Assembly: GCF_028858725.1 (NCBI RefSeq) | Contig: NC_084761.1 | Coordinates: forward strand, 37,622,501 to 37,686,500 | Source of the DNA: Colius striatus | Taxonomy: Eukaryota > Chordata > Aves > Coliiformes > Coliidae | Reading direction: 5' to 3' | Length of the DNA: 64,000 nt | Shown here: piece after piece, positions 35,901 through 48,636 of the stretch | How positions within the stretch are numbered: position 1 is the stretch's first letter | Layout: the number at the start of each line of letters is the position of its first letter | Notes under the pieces: generated by a model | Database searches by the model: none | The model's input: the letters and a program-made list of their open reading frames with translations, nothing else | What the model was told of the DNA's origin: nothing | Position numbers and translations under genes: made by a program

Positions 35901-38900
35901 TAAAAATAACATTGAAGTGATTTCAAATAAATGCTAAGATTTATTAATCTACTTTTTTTTTTTTTAATTTATTTTTTAAGACTGAAGATATCCGTCCTGA
36001 AGCTCCAAAGGAAGAGAATGCAGGATATGTAGAGAAGAGTTATTTGTTTCCTAGTCATAAAAATCTAAAACCAGAGGTATCAATACCAGACACTGAGCAC
36101 AGGGATGAGCTCCAGACCACCAGAAAACAAGGAAAAATTGGTAGTGAGCATCAAGCAAAAAATAGCCTAAAAAGCATCAATTTCCTTGTGCTGCACAATA
36201 AACCAGGTCTGGCTTCTGATAACCAGGACAGTGACTCTGGAAGCAGTAGCACAGAACAGTCCAGCTCAGATCATTATCAGGTCAGGAGGCATGAGAAACA
36301 CAGCAATATAGCCATTCAACATGTTCTTGGCAATGGGGAAAATCCAGTGGGTGCTCTTAGTCTGGATCGTGAGCATAACATGTGGAAATACAATAAAAAT
36401 ACAGTTGGCCCATCTGAAAAAAACAGTGAAAGTGATGACAAAAGAAGTGTGGAAGAAGAGGATGAGGAATGGGGTGAAGAAACTGACTACAGGGTTATGA
36501 AGCACAGAGGCCCTCAGACAAATCAAAGTAATCAATACAAAAGACAGCAAAATGGAAACAGTATGCAATCTGATGAAATCCTGGGAGACTCCAGTCACTC
36601 AATCCACATAACCAAGAGACATAGTAAGAATTTTGGCCTAGAGGAAGAAGAGAGGGAGAACAGCCAGAAGCTGCCCTATGAAGAAATCCCTCTCTCTCAA
36701 AAATCCCTTAACAAAGATCCGGATGTCAAACAACAAAGTCAAGACAATACTCAGGTAAACTATCAGAGTTATCATGACACAGGAGTGAAAAGACAAGACA
36801 CAGAGGACAGTAATGTTGATGATGATGGTCAGGATAGTGGTGATGTTGATAGTGAGGAAGATCTCAGCAATATCTGGAAGGAAGCAGGCTATGAGGAAGA
36901 AGAGAGAATCCAAAAAAATGACCAGGAGAGCGCCAGTACTGAGCACGAAGGGGAAGGTACCACCAGAGATGACACAACAGTTTATAAAGAGATCGAAGAT
37001 TACCAAGATATCAAGATTGAAGACTTTATTCACTCTGAACAGGATGATTACAATCATGAGCCACCAAGTTCTGACAGTGACCAGCAACTGGAAACTAGTA
37101 GCTCTGTTCAGAGCATGAATTCAATGGAAAGTGAAGATAAGGTAAATTCTCTTTAAAGTTGTGCTGTGTGGGAGGAAGCCATCCCAAACTCCTGATGATT
37201 TAAAGGATATTTAGAAGAAAAACAGGTGTAACATTTTATTAATATGCAGAAGCCCCAGCTCCGATTTTATTCACTATTCATCTGGTTCATGCTGTGTCAC
37301 TTATAATGTTTAGATTAATTATATCAGAAAGGAAGTGGGCACAACCTATGTATGAGCTCCAGCCCTGACAGGGTGTGAAACGAGACATATAAATCATAGA
37401 ATCATAGAATGGTAGGGTTTGGATGGGACCTTTAGAGATCATCTAGTCCAACCCCCCTGTAGAAGCAGGTTCACCTAGATCAGGTCGCACCTCCAAGGAA
37501 GGAGACTCCACAACCCCTCCGGGCAGCCTGTGCCACTGCTCCCTCAACCTCACAGTGAAATAGTTTTTTCTTATGTTTAAGTGGAACTTTTTGTGTTCCA
37601 GCTTCATCCCAGGGAGGGGTTTCCTGTTCTTTCCAGTTGCTCAGACAAAAATCATCTTGGTGGCCCTGTGTTGGACTCTCTCCAGAAGTTCCCTGTCACT
37701 CTTGAGCTGAGGAGTCCAGAACTGGACACAGGACTCCAGATGAGGCCTCACCAGGGCAGAGTAGAGGGGAAGAACCTTCCTCGACCTGCTGGGCACACTC
37801 TTCTTGATGCATCCCAGAATGCCATTGGCCTTGGCCATGAGGGCACATTGCTGGCTCATATTTAGTTTATTATCAACCAGATAAACATGGATACACAGAC
37901 ACAAAACTTGGAACCCAGTTTGAAGCGGACTAGGAAAGCCTGTTCTCTCCTCTCTCCCCAGGACTTTAAAAACTGCCATACAAAAGTGAGCAGCTTGGGT
38001 CAGCGTCCCTGAAATAATTACCGTCTCAGTGGCTAAGATGCTTTCATGAAAGATGAAGGACATGGGCTTTGTCTCTTTAAAGGAGGGGGATGTACCCAGG
38101 TCTCCTGTATCTCAGTCAGCCATTTGGTAACCAGCAGACTACTAGTGGTGTTCCTCAAAAGGAAGGAGTCGGTTTTCCTATGGTTGTTGAAATAAGAATC
38201 TGTAATATTAAAAGAATGATAGAAAGTATACATTTGAAAGAGAGCAGGCACCACCCCACAGCACCAAAGAAAGGTCAGAAATGAGGATGCATCCTTCCTT
38301 CCTCCTTGTGCTTCATGTGCCTGGCCTGGCACCTCACAGTGCTGCTGGTCTGAGGCAATACTGAGAAACAGTTCATGTTCCCTGACCTGAAAGGCCCCAG
38401 TGCAAGCTAAGACTTGAAGTACCACTTCTGTTGATCTTGAGTCAAGTACTGCAGAACCTCCCGATGCTCAGGCCTTACTGAGCTCCTGTTTCTGTCTCTC
38501 CACCTCATACCTTTTTTTTCCCAAATCGAGTGCCTTAGTACTACCTGAGGCTGTATGATTTTCTCATGCATTTTGCATTGCAACCTCTTTCTGCTGCAAG
38601 CAGAGCAAACTGTGCCTCAGTCAGCTCTGTATTTGTACATGAAAAAAATTTGTTCAAGTATTTTTTTCTTTCCAAGATTTACCTCAACTTCTGCATATTT
38701 CTCTCTGACTGTACAGGTTAAGACTGCAGGTAGCTCCAATGGTGAGATGCAAAGTGCAAGCAAGAGAAGTGAGAAGGCTCTCCTGGGTAAGCTATAAGCA
38801 TCAGGTAACTGCTAACTCTGTGGCTGGGGAAACTACTGGTCTGTGTTTCTTTTCTGACTTTGGCAGCAAATGATTTCACATGACTGAATTGTACTTGTGC

Positions 38901-41900
38901 ATAATCCTGTATCACAGGTATATTTTCAGAGAATCCCTTCCATACACTCTTGAATTTACTCAGTTGTTTGTGAAAAACATTTGTGGACAGTGCATAATTT
39001 TTTGTGTCAGTTACACAGTGATGGGAATTACCTTGCATTGAAACCATTCAATTTCAGAACAGTAGCTTGAATTCAGTTAGGAGTGGGACAAGTGCCAGTG
39101 CTGGATTCAGCAGGGACAGATGGGACGTGTTTCAAGAAAGGAAGCTGGAAGTGAATTGCAGTCCTTATAGAAGAAATAGATTTTTCTGAGAAATTTGTTT
39201 CCTGGTCCCACTTCACTGCTAGAAGTCTCACAAAAATCTTCATTTAAAGTTTGGCTTGCTTTATTCAGTACAAAATACAGCTGCATTTTAATAATCTTAC
39301 AGAAAGAGCTTGACTTCTTGGTGCATACTGGGCCATATTTTGCTGTGCCAGCAGTTCCTGACAAACACCTGGCTTTGTTCCGTTCCCTCTAACAGTCTCT
39401 GCTTCTTGCTATGATCGCTAGGGTCATGCAGGAACTTCCACTGCAAGCAAGGTAAAGTCTGCCATGTGGACAAACATGGGAAATCCAGCTGCATTTGCCA
39501 AGATCCTGCTGCTTGCCCTTCCACCAAAGACTATGAGCGTGTAAGTATTTAATTCAGTTCACAGCGTGGGGGAAAGCCAACATAACTGTTTACAAGATAA
39601 CACACACTCCTGCTATTACTTAGAATAATTCTACCCTGAAAAGTATGCAACTGAGTTTTGGCAATTCCAGTAGTTGTAAAAGTAAGTATACAGTACCCAA
39701 ACTTGCTGACTATAGCTTAAGAATAGTATGAACACAATACCTAAAGTGATTTGTTTCATTTAGTCTTTCAGAGATCATAGCTTTTCCCTGTCAGTAGAAC
39801 TTCTATTTATCTATTTGGTGGTTTAGAGCATACACTGAATACTAGTACATATATAGTGTAATAATCCTGTACCATCTCAGAAAATCTGTTACTACCACAC
39901 AAAAGTAAATTCAAATGTCTCAAAACTCAATGTAGAAGTACACGCAACTAATCATGTAGGTGTATAACAACTACTATTTTCAATACTTCTGATCACATAT
40001 ATTCCCTGCAGATGTTCACAACTGCTGCACCATATCCTAACAATACTTTTATTATCGTAATGCCTATATGGGGGACCAGAATGTTTCTCAACACTGTGGT
40101 AGTGGGTGGTTTTGTTTTTCCCTCCTCCCCTAGGTTTGTGGTACGGATAATAAGACTTATGACGGCACATGTCAACTCTTTGGCACAAAATGTCAACTTG
40201 AAGGGACAAAACTGGGACGCCAGTTGCACCTAGACTATATGAGCTCCTGCAAATGTAAGGCTTCTTTTTCTATGAAGAATTTACTTGGGTATAAAGAGCC
40301 AAAAGCCTTAACCACAAGCTAGCCCCAAGTTATTCACATTATTCGTGTGTTCTCCCCCTTTCTGCATCAATTTTCTGCTAATTAAGATCTTCAAACTCTA
40401 AAAATTCACCTTTTTTTTTCTAATTATGAGTATTAAGCATCTGAAACCTGAAGATGTTCCTCCTATGCTTACACCAATTTGTCGTGAACCCTCCCTTCCT
40501 CCTGCGCTGTCTTACATGCTCCCATTGCTAGTGTTAATAAACAAGATGTTAGAAACAACCCAACTCCAAAAACTACTTAGATGCCAAGTGCAGAAGTCTG
40601 GACCTAAAAGCCAGAACTCATTTCCAAAGTCTTGAATTGCTGCATACCATAGGAGGAAAGTGCACTCTCTCAGGCAGACTATTTCTCTGCTTTTGAGAAC
40701 AGTTTCACTGCACAACTCTGCTCAAAAGCTGCACAAATATATAAAGGCTGTGACTTGCACAACTGGTTAAGCATATGTACCTGTGGTAGTTTGAACCTGG
40801 CTGGATGCCACACCGCTCTATCCCCCACCTCCTCAGCAAGCCAGGGAAGGTGAGAAAATAAGATGGGAGTCTCGTGGGTTGAGATAAAAGCAGTTTAATA
40901 ACGAAGCAGCAAAGCCACGCGCGCGGGAAGCAAAGCAGAAGCAGATAAGCTGTTACTCTCTACTTCCCATCAGCAGCGATGTCCGGCCACCTCCCGAGAA
41001 GCAGGGCTTCGGTACGCGTAGCAGTTGCTTTTGGAAGGCCAGAAATGAATCTTGCCCCCCCTTCCTGCTCCTCTCCCCCAGTTTATATTACTGAGCTGAC
41101 ATCATATGGTATGGAATATCTCCTTGGTCAGCCTGGGTCAGCTGTCCTGGCCATGGTCCCTCCCAAGATCATGCCCACCCACAGCTATTGGTGAAGGTGG
41201 GGGAAGGAATGCTGGAGGGACAGCCCTGATGCTGTGCCAGCAGTAGTCATAATATTGATATCAACAGTAAGCACAGCACTGCAGGAGCTGCTGTGGAAAA
41301 TCACTACCATCCCAGACCTACTACAATACCAAAGAATTGTGGATTTATAACTGCACCTATTAGCTGCATTCTCAGTTTTATGTATTAACAACTCCATCAA
41401 TTTTAAGCTTAACTGGAAGTTTATTAGTGAGAATCAAATCTAACCTGGCTCAGAAATGCCCAAATGGGGACTTAAGAGATATTTGTTAACAAAAGCTTTC
41501 CTGTTTGGCACAGACATCCCCAACTGTACCGATTACGAAGTGAAACAGTTCCCCCTCCGGATGCGAGACTGGCTTAAAAACATCCTAATGCAATATTATG
41601 AACATGATCTGGACACTTCAGGATTTCTAACTGAAAAGCAAAGGAGTAAGGTCAGCAATCCTTTTTAAATTGGACCATGCAGTTACCTTGGTTCAGTTAC
41701 ACTAATTATGTGAAAAAAAGTGATTCACATCTTGGGAGTTCTCCCATTCCCTATGAGCATTCCATTTAAGAAAATTTAGACTCAGTTTCACAAGCTGCAA
41801 ATACATTTGCACACATCTAAGCTGAGACATTTCTGTTATGAATGTTCCCTTTATCCAAGCAAATGCAAGCTGAGTGTATTACTTTGAAGCCAGTGTCTAC

Positions 41901-44900
41901 AGGCAAGAGGCAGAAAAATCAGAATTAGTGCAGACCTAGACAAACATAGTACACTTGAGGAGATACAAAACAGCTTCTCTCCAGAGAAGTGCATTATGAC
42001 AAATCTCTTGTAAAGATCAGCTAATACATAGACAAGGATGTTCCAGTTCACACAGTCAATGCCACTTTGCAAAGAACTTGAGGACAATAAGCAGCCATAA
42101 GATGAAGAGTCTGGGTATGGATAACTAATTTAGACAGAATAAGAAAGAACAGGCATCCAAGAGCTCACCTGTGGAGTCCCATGAGTTGAAAGGACTTGTG
42201 CCATTCAGCTTTTCTTAAGTGAGCTGGAAGGGGAAGGCAAGGGGCAAAGTCTGCTGCCCATGCCCAGGTATTCAAAGGAAGGAAGGACAGACTTGGACTG
42301 CCCATGAAGGCAACTGCCTAAGGACCTCATGAAACTGAACAACTGGACAGTCGCACAGCAGGATTCAAGCCAGAAAGACAGAGTTTAAGGGACTCTCTCG
42401 GAGGCAGAGAATCCCTGCCTTTGTCTGACCAAAGGTAGCTTTTCTTGAGACATACTTTGTACTTGGCCACCAATACAAAAGTGCCTGAAAATGGACTCAA
42501 AAATTAAGGGTATCATTTACACTTTTTAATCCAGTCACGTACACTGTCCATCTACACCATGATATTCAAGGGCTATAAAATTAGGCCTGATGTTCAATTT
42601 TAAGAGACAAGAGATGCTTTCCACTATCCAGCAGACCTACAGCATTATATTACACTGGCTTAAAAAGGAAGTAAACATCTACTACCAGTGGGTGCTTTTT
42701 CTTTTTTCCAGAGAAGGATTTATGCCAAGCAAATTGGTGACAGTAGTATTTGAAAACAGTTTAAGTTAAACCAAGACCTAGGCTACTCTGGAGTAGGAGG
42801 TGCACGCAGTAGGTCACAGCAGGTTTCTCAAAATACATTTGAGAAACACCAAAGATTACTTACAGTTACCACGAGGGACATGGACCTACCCTGAACATTT
42901 CATACTAAATGGTGCAAATTAGATGATTTCTGAGATGGTTTATTTCACACCAAAAGCTGAGTTGCTTGCCTCAGGACAGAAGATCAACAAAAGCAATAAA
43001 ATTCGATTAATCTCCTACCAATCTGAGGCTACTTCCATGCTTAGCTGAGTCTGACAATTAGGCCACAGGAATTCCACTTCCTTTCTAGTTACTACCAAAG
43101 TTGACATGGAGAGCAACAAAAATCATCTGGACTAGTTGAGGCACGCTTTTCATGCTATGTATGGTCACAAACACTAAACTCCATTTCCCTAGTGCTGTTT
43201 TGTCAAGTTGGTTTTTGAGGGTTTTTTAATTAAGTTATATTTCTCTAAACCACCTCCTTGATGGAAAGATCTCTTCAGGAAAGATCTTTACCCTCAAAAA
43301 AACCCATAAATTTCTCTGTTGTGTTCAGATAAAAAAAATCTACCAGGATGACAAGCGCCTCATGGCTGGTGACCACACAGTTGAGCTACTCCTACATGAC
43401 TTTGAAAAAAATTACCACATGTATGTGTATCCCGTGCACTGGCAGTTTCATCAGCTTGATCAGCACCCCATTGACAGGTAAAAAAAAGAAATCTTTGAGT
43501 TCACTTTTGATTTGCTGTTTAAGTTCAGGCTGGTTTACTTTTCCAAACCACTCAATGGATTCTCTACATACAGGACCAGTGCCTCAGCTGACAGACACCA
43601 ATATCCCCCTCTTTATAAGGAGGCATTTATCTCTAACACAGAACCTCTCTCATTGTTTTGCTGAGGCCATGTCTTAGGTCAGAACCTGCTATCCTCTTGC
43701 CTTTCATAATCATCATGGATTTTACCTTAAACTCTACAGTGTCTTAATAGATACTTAACACCCCTGATCCTGCAAAAAATAAGGCTCATGAGATCCTGTC
43801 ACTACTGAAGATAAGAGCAACAAGTTAAGTACAAGGGCCAGAGGCCTGTCAGCAATAATTAGTTTGGGAGGTACCCATAGTTTTCAACTAATACTACAGA
43901 AGTGTCTCAGTTTAAGGAGCAGATATGGTAAGACAGCACCAGTGTCATAGTTCAGAGGAAGTGCCCAGCTTCAGATAATGACTCAAATTTTAGGCTTTTG
44001 GTGGGGATAGTTGGCAGTGGAATCCATGTTTCAAGGCTGCAGGCCCTCAATACCTCATGCTGATTACACCTAATGTCTTACAACATAGTTAGGCACCTTT
44101 GCAAGCTTGATCTCCTGACAACAGCAAACTTCCACAACTGATGATTTGTGAACAAGTCATAGTCTTGTTATCTAGAAAATATGTTAGTGAATAACAGTTA
44201 AAACATTTTAGTTCATCAGGTATTATATATCATTTAACAGCCTGGGTCAGATTCACTACAGAAGCACCACAACAGGATGCAGCAGGGCATCTCTGTCAAA
44301 GCCACCACTGTCCTCTTCTAGCAGCTTAGATAATCTTTGACGATCCTGATGATTTATTAGTGAAATACAGCTCTACATATCTGCACTTTCTTTCAGATTA
44401 TTAACGCATTCAGAGCTCGCACCCTTGAGAGCCTCCCTTGTTCCCATGGAACACTGCATAACCCGGTTCTTCCAGGAGTGTGATGGAGATCGAGACAAAC
44501 TCATTGCTTTGAAGGAATGGTGTCACTGCTTTGGGATTAAGGAAGGTAAACCTAAAAGAATTGGGCAGATGGACAGGACAAAGTGTTCCTATCAAGGCAC
44601 ATTCTCAGATAACAATATATAGGAAAGAAATTGTAGCCAGAAGCTCGTGACTACTGTGCATGTAGGCAAATGGAATAGTAACGACAAGATGGCAGAAGGT
44701 GCAAAATTCTGAATTGTTTTATAAAAACACAAAAAAGTAATATTTTTCACATGGAAAAATCTGGGAGGTGGCTTGAACTAAATATCAAATCATTCCTGTA
44801 CGATGTCTGAACCTGTATGTTCTGCATGTCTGTCTCTCAAGAAACATGGTTCTATCCTTCAGTGCCAAAGGAAAGACAAAGCAAACTTATAATTTTGAAA

Positions 44901-45843
44901 TCAGCAGCCAAAGCACACTGATTGAAAATGCATTTAAAAATCTCAAGCTAAGTAGGAAAAACTGATCAAGTAACTGAGCTCACCTCTACATTACTATGGA
45001 CAACACAAATGCTGTCATCATGCTGTAGTTAAGAGGCCAAATCATTTATTTTACCTACTCTGTCACATGCAATACATGGTCTGATGTTGCCAATCAGACT
45101 GTGTGCATCAAGAGGCTTACGCAGAGGCAAGGACAGTTTCTGAATCCTGAATGGGCTAGGCATATGTTTGGTTCAGCTCAGACCACATCAAGCCTTCTCT
45201 AAGAAAGTGAAAAGCTACTGTGATGCCTCTAGAATCAGGCAACGGCTGATCAGAAGTTGTCATAATAATTTGAGACATACATGTTTACATTCAACATAAG
45301 GCATTCTTTTGCAACCTAGCTCAGAGTGACAGCTGAACAACACTTCCAGTCATTAAACAAAGGCAGCAGTAGCACAGGTTAATCCCAGAACAGTTATAGA
45401 ATAAAGGCATTTGGCTAAACAGGCAGACTACAGAAATGTGTTCAAAATCTTACTAGCAACTCCATAGTTTTAAGTGGTCAGAAGTCAGATATACAGAGCC
45501 TTCACTCTTCCCAGAACTTTTCCAGCTCTCTGACAACAATTTACCAGTCATAAACCACACGTGGAAGTAAGTTGTGAGGGAGTTATCATAATACACACTT
45601 ACTAGATGAACAATCATTGGCTACAAAGAGGAGGTCAGTCATTGTGGAGGAGGGATCTTTATTATGATAGCAGCAACCATACTTGCTTTTTGTTAGGGAT
45701 AGTGTTCCCTCTGAACTTTGAGTATCCCTCTGAGCATCACTTTCTTGATAGTGATACGGCACAAAAATGCTTCTTTGGCGTAAGATGTTAATAACTCTTT
45801 CTTCTTTGTTGCAGAAGACACAAATGAAAATCTCCTGTTCTGA
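32990..45843 (+). CDS. SPARCL1: SPARCL1 (hevin / SPARC-like 1), complete coding region
   Basis: This is a secreted matricellular glycoprotein that binds collagen and calcium. The ATG is at 33043. Coding exons: 33043-33096, 33223-33276, 35981-37141, 38717-38786, 39422-39540, 40134-40254, 41514-41650, 43329-43477, 44397-44545 and 45815-45843. They join in frame to 2043 bases, 680 residues, close to human (664). Residues 1-16 are the signal peptide, about 37-446 the acidic variable domain, 448-526 the follistatin-like/Kazal domain, and 527-680 the extracellular calcium-binding domain ending ENLLF. The EC domain keeps [15 protein letters not shown] and [12 protein letters not shown]. All introns are GT-AG; the donor at 41651 (GTCAGC) is weak. 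Exon 33043 carries a 53-base 5' UTR part from an acceptor at 32988. The upstream untranslated exon and promoter were not identified. Confidence 0.97.
33043..33096 (+). CDS. SPARCL1: SPARCL1 signal-peptide exon
   Basis: Eighteen codons ([18 protein letters not shown]) end at a GTAAGT donor in phase 0. The AVAIP ending corresponds to the AAAIP of human SPARCL1. The phase-0 signal exon is shared by SPARC, SPARCL1 and the SCPP genes derived from them. Confidence 0.95.
35981..37141 (+). CDS. SPARCL1: SPARCL1 large acidic exon
   Basis: 387 codons in phase 0, after a poly-T/TTTTTTAAG acceptor and before GTAAAT. The product is rich in Glu, Asp, Ser, Gln and Asn, with runs such as [10 protein letters not shown] and [12 protein letters not shown]. 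It corresponds to the fast-evolving N-terminal domain of hevin, which binds calcium weakly and differs most between species. No stop interrupts it. Confidence 0.96.
37394..37882 (-). mobile_element. CR1 LINE fragment in a SPARCL1 intron
   Basis: About 490 bp, reversed, starting AATCATAGAATCATAGAATGG and reaching the TCATATTTAGTTTATTATCAACC region of ORF2. Several internal deletions are visible against the other copies, for instance around 37480-37500 and 37610-37650. It lies between the exons ending at 37141 and starting at 38717. Confidence 0.88.
39422..40254 (+). CDS. SPARCL1: SPARCL1 follistatin-like/Kazal domain exons
   Basis: Two exons, 39422-39540 and 40134-40254. The first encodes the EGF-like half, starting [13 protein letters not shown] and ending CPSTKDYER. 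The second encodes the Kazal half, starting [13 protein letters not shown] and ending YMSSCK. All ten cysteines expected of the follistatin-like module are visible. The phases (1-0, then 0-1) match the human gene. Confidence 0.95.
40782..41325 (+). mobile_element. Solo LTR, avian ERVL-like, inside a SPARCL1 intron
   Basis: A 544-bp element starts TGTGGTAGTTTGAACC and ends ...CTACA, flanked by a nearly matching 5-bp target duplication (GTACC/ATACC). The interior (AGTTTATATTACTGAGC and CATATGGTATGGAATA) matches, from memory, a common avian ERVL-type LTR. No internal retroviral region is attached, so it is a recombined solo LTR. It sits between the exons at 40254 and 41514. The near-matching duplication suggests moderate age. 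It is a fossil. Confidence 0.82.
44397..44545 (+). CDS. SPARCL1: SPARCL1 EF-hand exon
   Basis: It encodes the end of the first EF-hand and the second EF-hand, whose loop is [12 protein letters not shown] (residues 651-662). The flanking cysteines of the SPARC-type disulfide (650 and 666) are present, and PMEHC (638-642), part of the collagen-binding surface in SPARC, is kept. An extra cysteine at 664 (EWCHC where human has EWGHC) is unusual. Confidence 0.94.
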
Positions 45844-46249
45844 GTCTACCTGAGCAGAATCCCAGTGCTGCAGTTAAACTGGTGAAATATATTAATTCTG
45901 TTTATTTCTGTAATTAACAGCTTCATAGTTTTCAAGACAAAGGTGGCATAAGGTTCATTGCATTCTTATCAAAGAACGCATCTGCAGAAAAGTTCTACAT
46001 TCGCTAACAGCAGGATAAAACCTGTTCCATGTGGTTCACAGCTAAACAAGCAGTGTTTTGCCCCACATGTATCCATGATCTCTTTGAACTAATAAACAGT
46101 ACTAATCTGATGACTGAGCTGTTCACAAAAGTCTTCAGTAAAATTATAGGATGTGGATTTTACCATATATTGGGGAAAATTACCTTGAAATAGGTCTTGT
46201 TTCCTTTATTTACTGTATGGTCAGTTTAACATTCTGCATAGAAGCCTTA

Positions 46250-46255
46250 AATAAA
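46250..46255 (+). other. Candidate SPARCL1 poly(A) signal (AATAAA)
   Basis: AATAAA lies about 400 bases after the SPARCL1 stop codon. A second AATAAA at 46091-46096 could serve as an earlier site. Neither can be ranked without transcript ends. Confidence 0.5.
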
Positions 46256-48223
46256 ATCAAAGTCTATCTAAATGCATAAGTTTTGTCAGAACTTTGTTGA
46301 AGAAAAGGTATAAAGGCAATCGTTGAGTGAAAATTTCATTTTAGATTTAAGGGAGGAAAAGAAACAATGTAGATGTAGTTCTTAAACTGTAATTCCTAAA
46401 ATAATTAAAAAACCAAACAAAACAAAACAGTGTTTTTCAGTTACCTCTTCCCCCACCTCTTAAAATGTAACAGTATTAGTACCAATGCCACACAGCAAAG
46501 CTCTTGCTGACAAACCATGTAATGAAGCTAATTCTATGCACATGGTGACTGTAGATGCATGTCAAAAGACTGATCAGCAACAGGTCTGCCATCACAAGGA
46601 GTAGAGGATATCACAGCACTGACACATCAGCAGGCACATTCTTCTTTCCTCCCACAGAAGTAACAACTACTGCTACCAATTTTCCTGAGAAATTTTCTTT
46701 CACCATCTCTTAAAATTTTCTGGCCTGAAGACAGGCATAATTTAGGCATAAAAGCAGGACAGAATGAGATTACTGCTGAATCCCATTAACTTTGTGATTT
46801 TAAGCCCAGTACTTCAACAAAAACATTCCCAGCATGCTCTGATGTAAAGCAAGAAGCTTCAAACGCTGTTCCTACAAAGGAAGATCAGAAAACGCCTTTT
46901 ACCTGAACCATTTCATCATAATGGGATTCAGAAATGCTATTTTGGTAGCTTGAATAGTGGAAGTCTACTTGCCCCTTGCTAATTTGCTCTTGAACCAGAA
47001 AGGGCTGCTAATCCTAGTGTACCTTCAGCCTGATGCCCTGGGAGACAATGAATCAAGATATAATTATTTTCAATATGAGAATGTCTTACACAAACAAAAG
47101 ATTATGTATGATAAAAGCCAGTTTCATGGACAGTTTGTTTGGTAATCCTATCTTGTTACCCATTTCACATTTCTCACAGAACAGTGTACATAAATCAACC
47201 CAGATTACATGTACAAAACCATATTCTCTGTGCTAACTCATTTGAAAAAAAGGTCCTTTCTCTGGGACTTCAAATGTCTCAGGGAAAAAGTAATTTTGAC
47301 AGCATTTTTCCTGCCTGACTGCAGCCTACTGCTTTGTTGCTCTTTCTACAGCCACCTTCAAACAATCAAACATACAGTTCACACAAGGACAGCTCACAAG
47401 CGATTTACCCATTCTCCTCTTAGCATTATTTCCTCTTTTGAAAGGGGAACACTAGTAACTCCACAAGATTCCCAGGGTTCTCTGTATAAATGCACATGAC
47501 TCCTCCAGATTTTATTAGCTAACTGGGAGGAAGGTGTGGTGTTGAAAAGGAGCAAGGCCTAAAATCATTCGTTAGTTATGCAGGATGCGGCCAACAGTCT
47601 CAGAAATGCATGGGCACGTCACAGTACTGTTACAAAAGGTAATTACAGCCCATGACATTTCTCACCACCTTCCTTTAACATATGGCTCAAAATTCAATAA
47701 GATCTCCTCCCCAGGTCTCAACCATAGCTTTTAGCTGTCACTGTCATCAACTCTTGACACTATCACACAATTAACAGCAACTACTTCTTACTTAAAAACA
47801 CAAGGAGAAATGTCAGCAACCGTTGCACAGCTCTTGTTACCAGCACAGATGCCACATAACATCCACTTCAGCCTCTTGACTGCAAGTTACTCACAGAGCC
47901 TAAAAAAACCACCATAATTTACAAGATAATACTTTAAGGCTGCTTCTTTCCAGTGACTCTGCTTATGGCACAGTCACCCCAACAGCTGTACTGCCATAAG
48001 TAGTGGGAAGAGGGGAACCTCAAAATTCAGCACCCAAAAATCAGGCATAAAGCTACATCCTCCTACAGTTATCTTTTTAGATACAGGCACTGCCAAGACA
48101 CTCACATGTGAATACCATCCATCCTGTAAACTAGAAAGCAATTAAATATGAAAACTAATCTCACAATATAGAAAGTCGGTGAAAAGACATGTAAAGTGAA
48201 ATGACTCAGAAAAGAAACTTCAT
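46256..48223. other. Gap between the convergent ends of SPARCL1 and NUDT9
   Basis: Bounded by candidate poly(A) signals of both genes. No further gene or repeat family was recognised. Confidence 0.5.
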
Positions 48224-48229
48224 TTTATT
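48224..48229 (-). other. Candidate NUDT9 poly(A) signal (AATAAA)
   Basis: The minus strand reads AATAAA about 410 bases past the NUDT9 stop. It lies between the convergent ends of NUDT9 and SPARCL1. Confidence 0.5.
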
Positions 48230-48636
48230 ATTTAGCAATTAAGTCATTCAAATTATCATCCTACAAGTCTCATATCCCTTAAGAACTCACATTCCTAATA
48301 AGAAGCCAGCGCAAAAACAGTGAAGAGCCTCTGAACTACACCCAGTCAGAATCCCAGTGTCATCATGCAAATCTGTAGATATTATGAAACAGCTGCAAAT
48401 AATGAAGACAAAGCAAAACAAGGTAACAACTCTGCATTCATCTTATTTTACAATAGCTAAGAAACCAAAAGCAGCAATCTAAAGTCTGAAAAAGAAAAGC
48501 CTGTTTATCACTGCCAAGTGTTTTTGCCAGCTGAATTTCATAGAATTTTCACTGACTTTCCACCAAAAAGGTCAATGTCATTTATTTCACAGCTGGAAAA
48601 CACTCTCCTCTTGTGTCCATCAGTTCCTTGTTTCCA

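Noticed and set aside
36638-37118. Frames of 149 and 101 codons over the SPARCL1 acidic exon
   Set aside because: Off-frame shadows of a low-complexity acidic coding exon.
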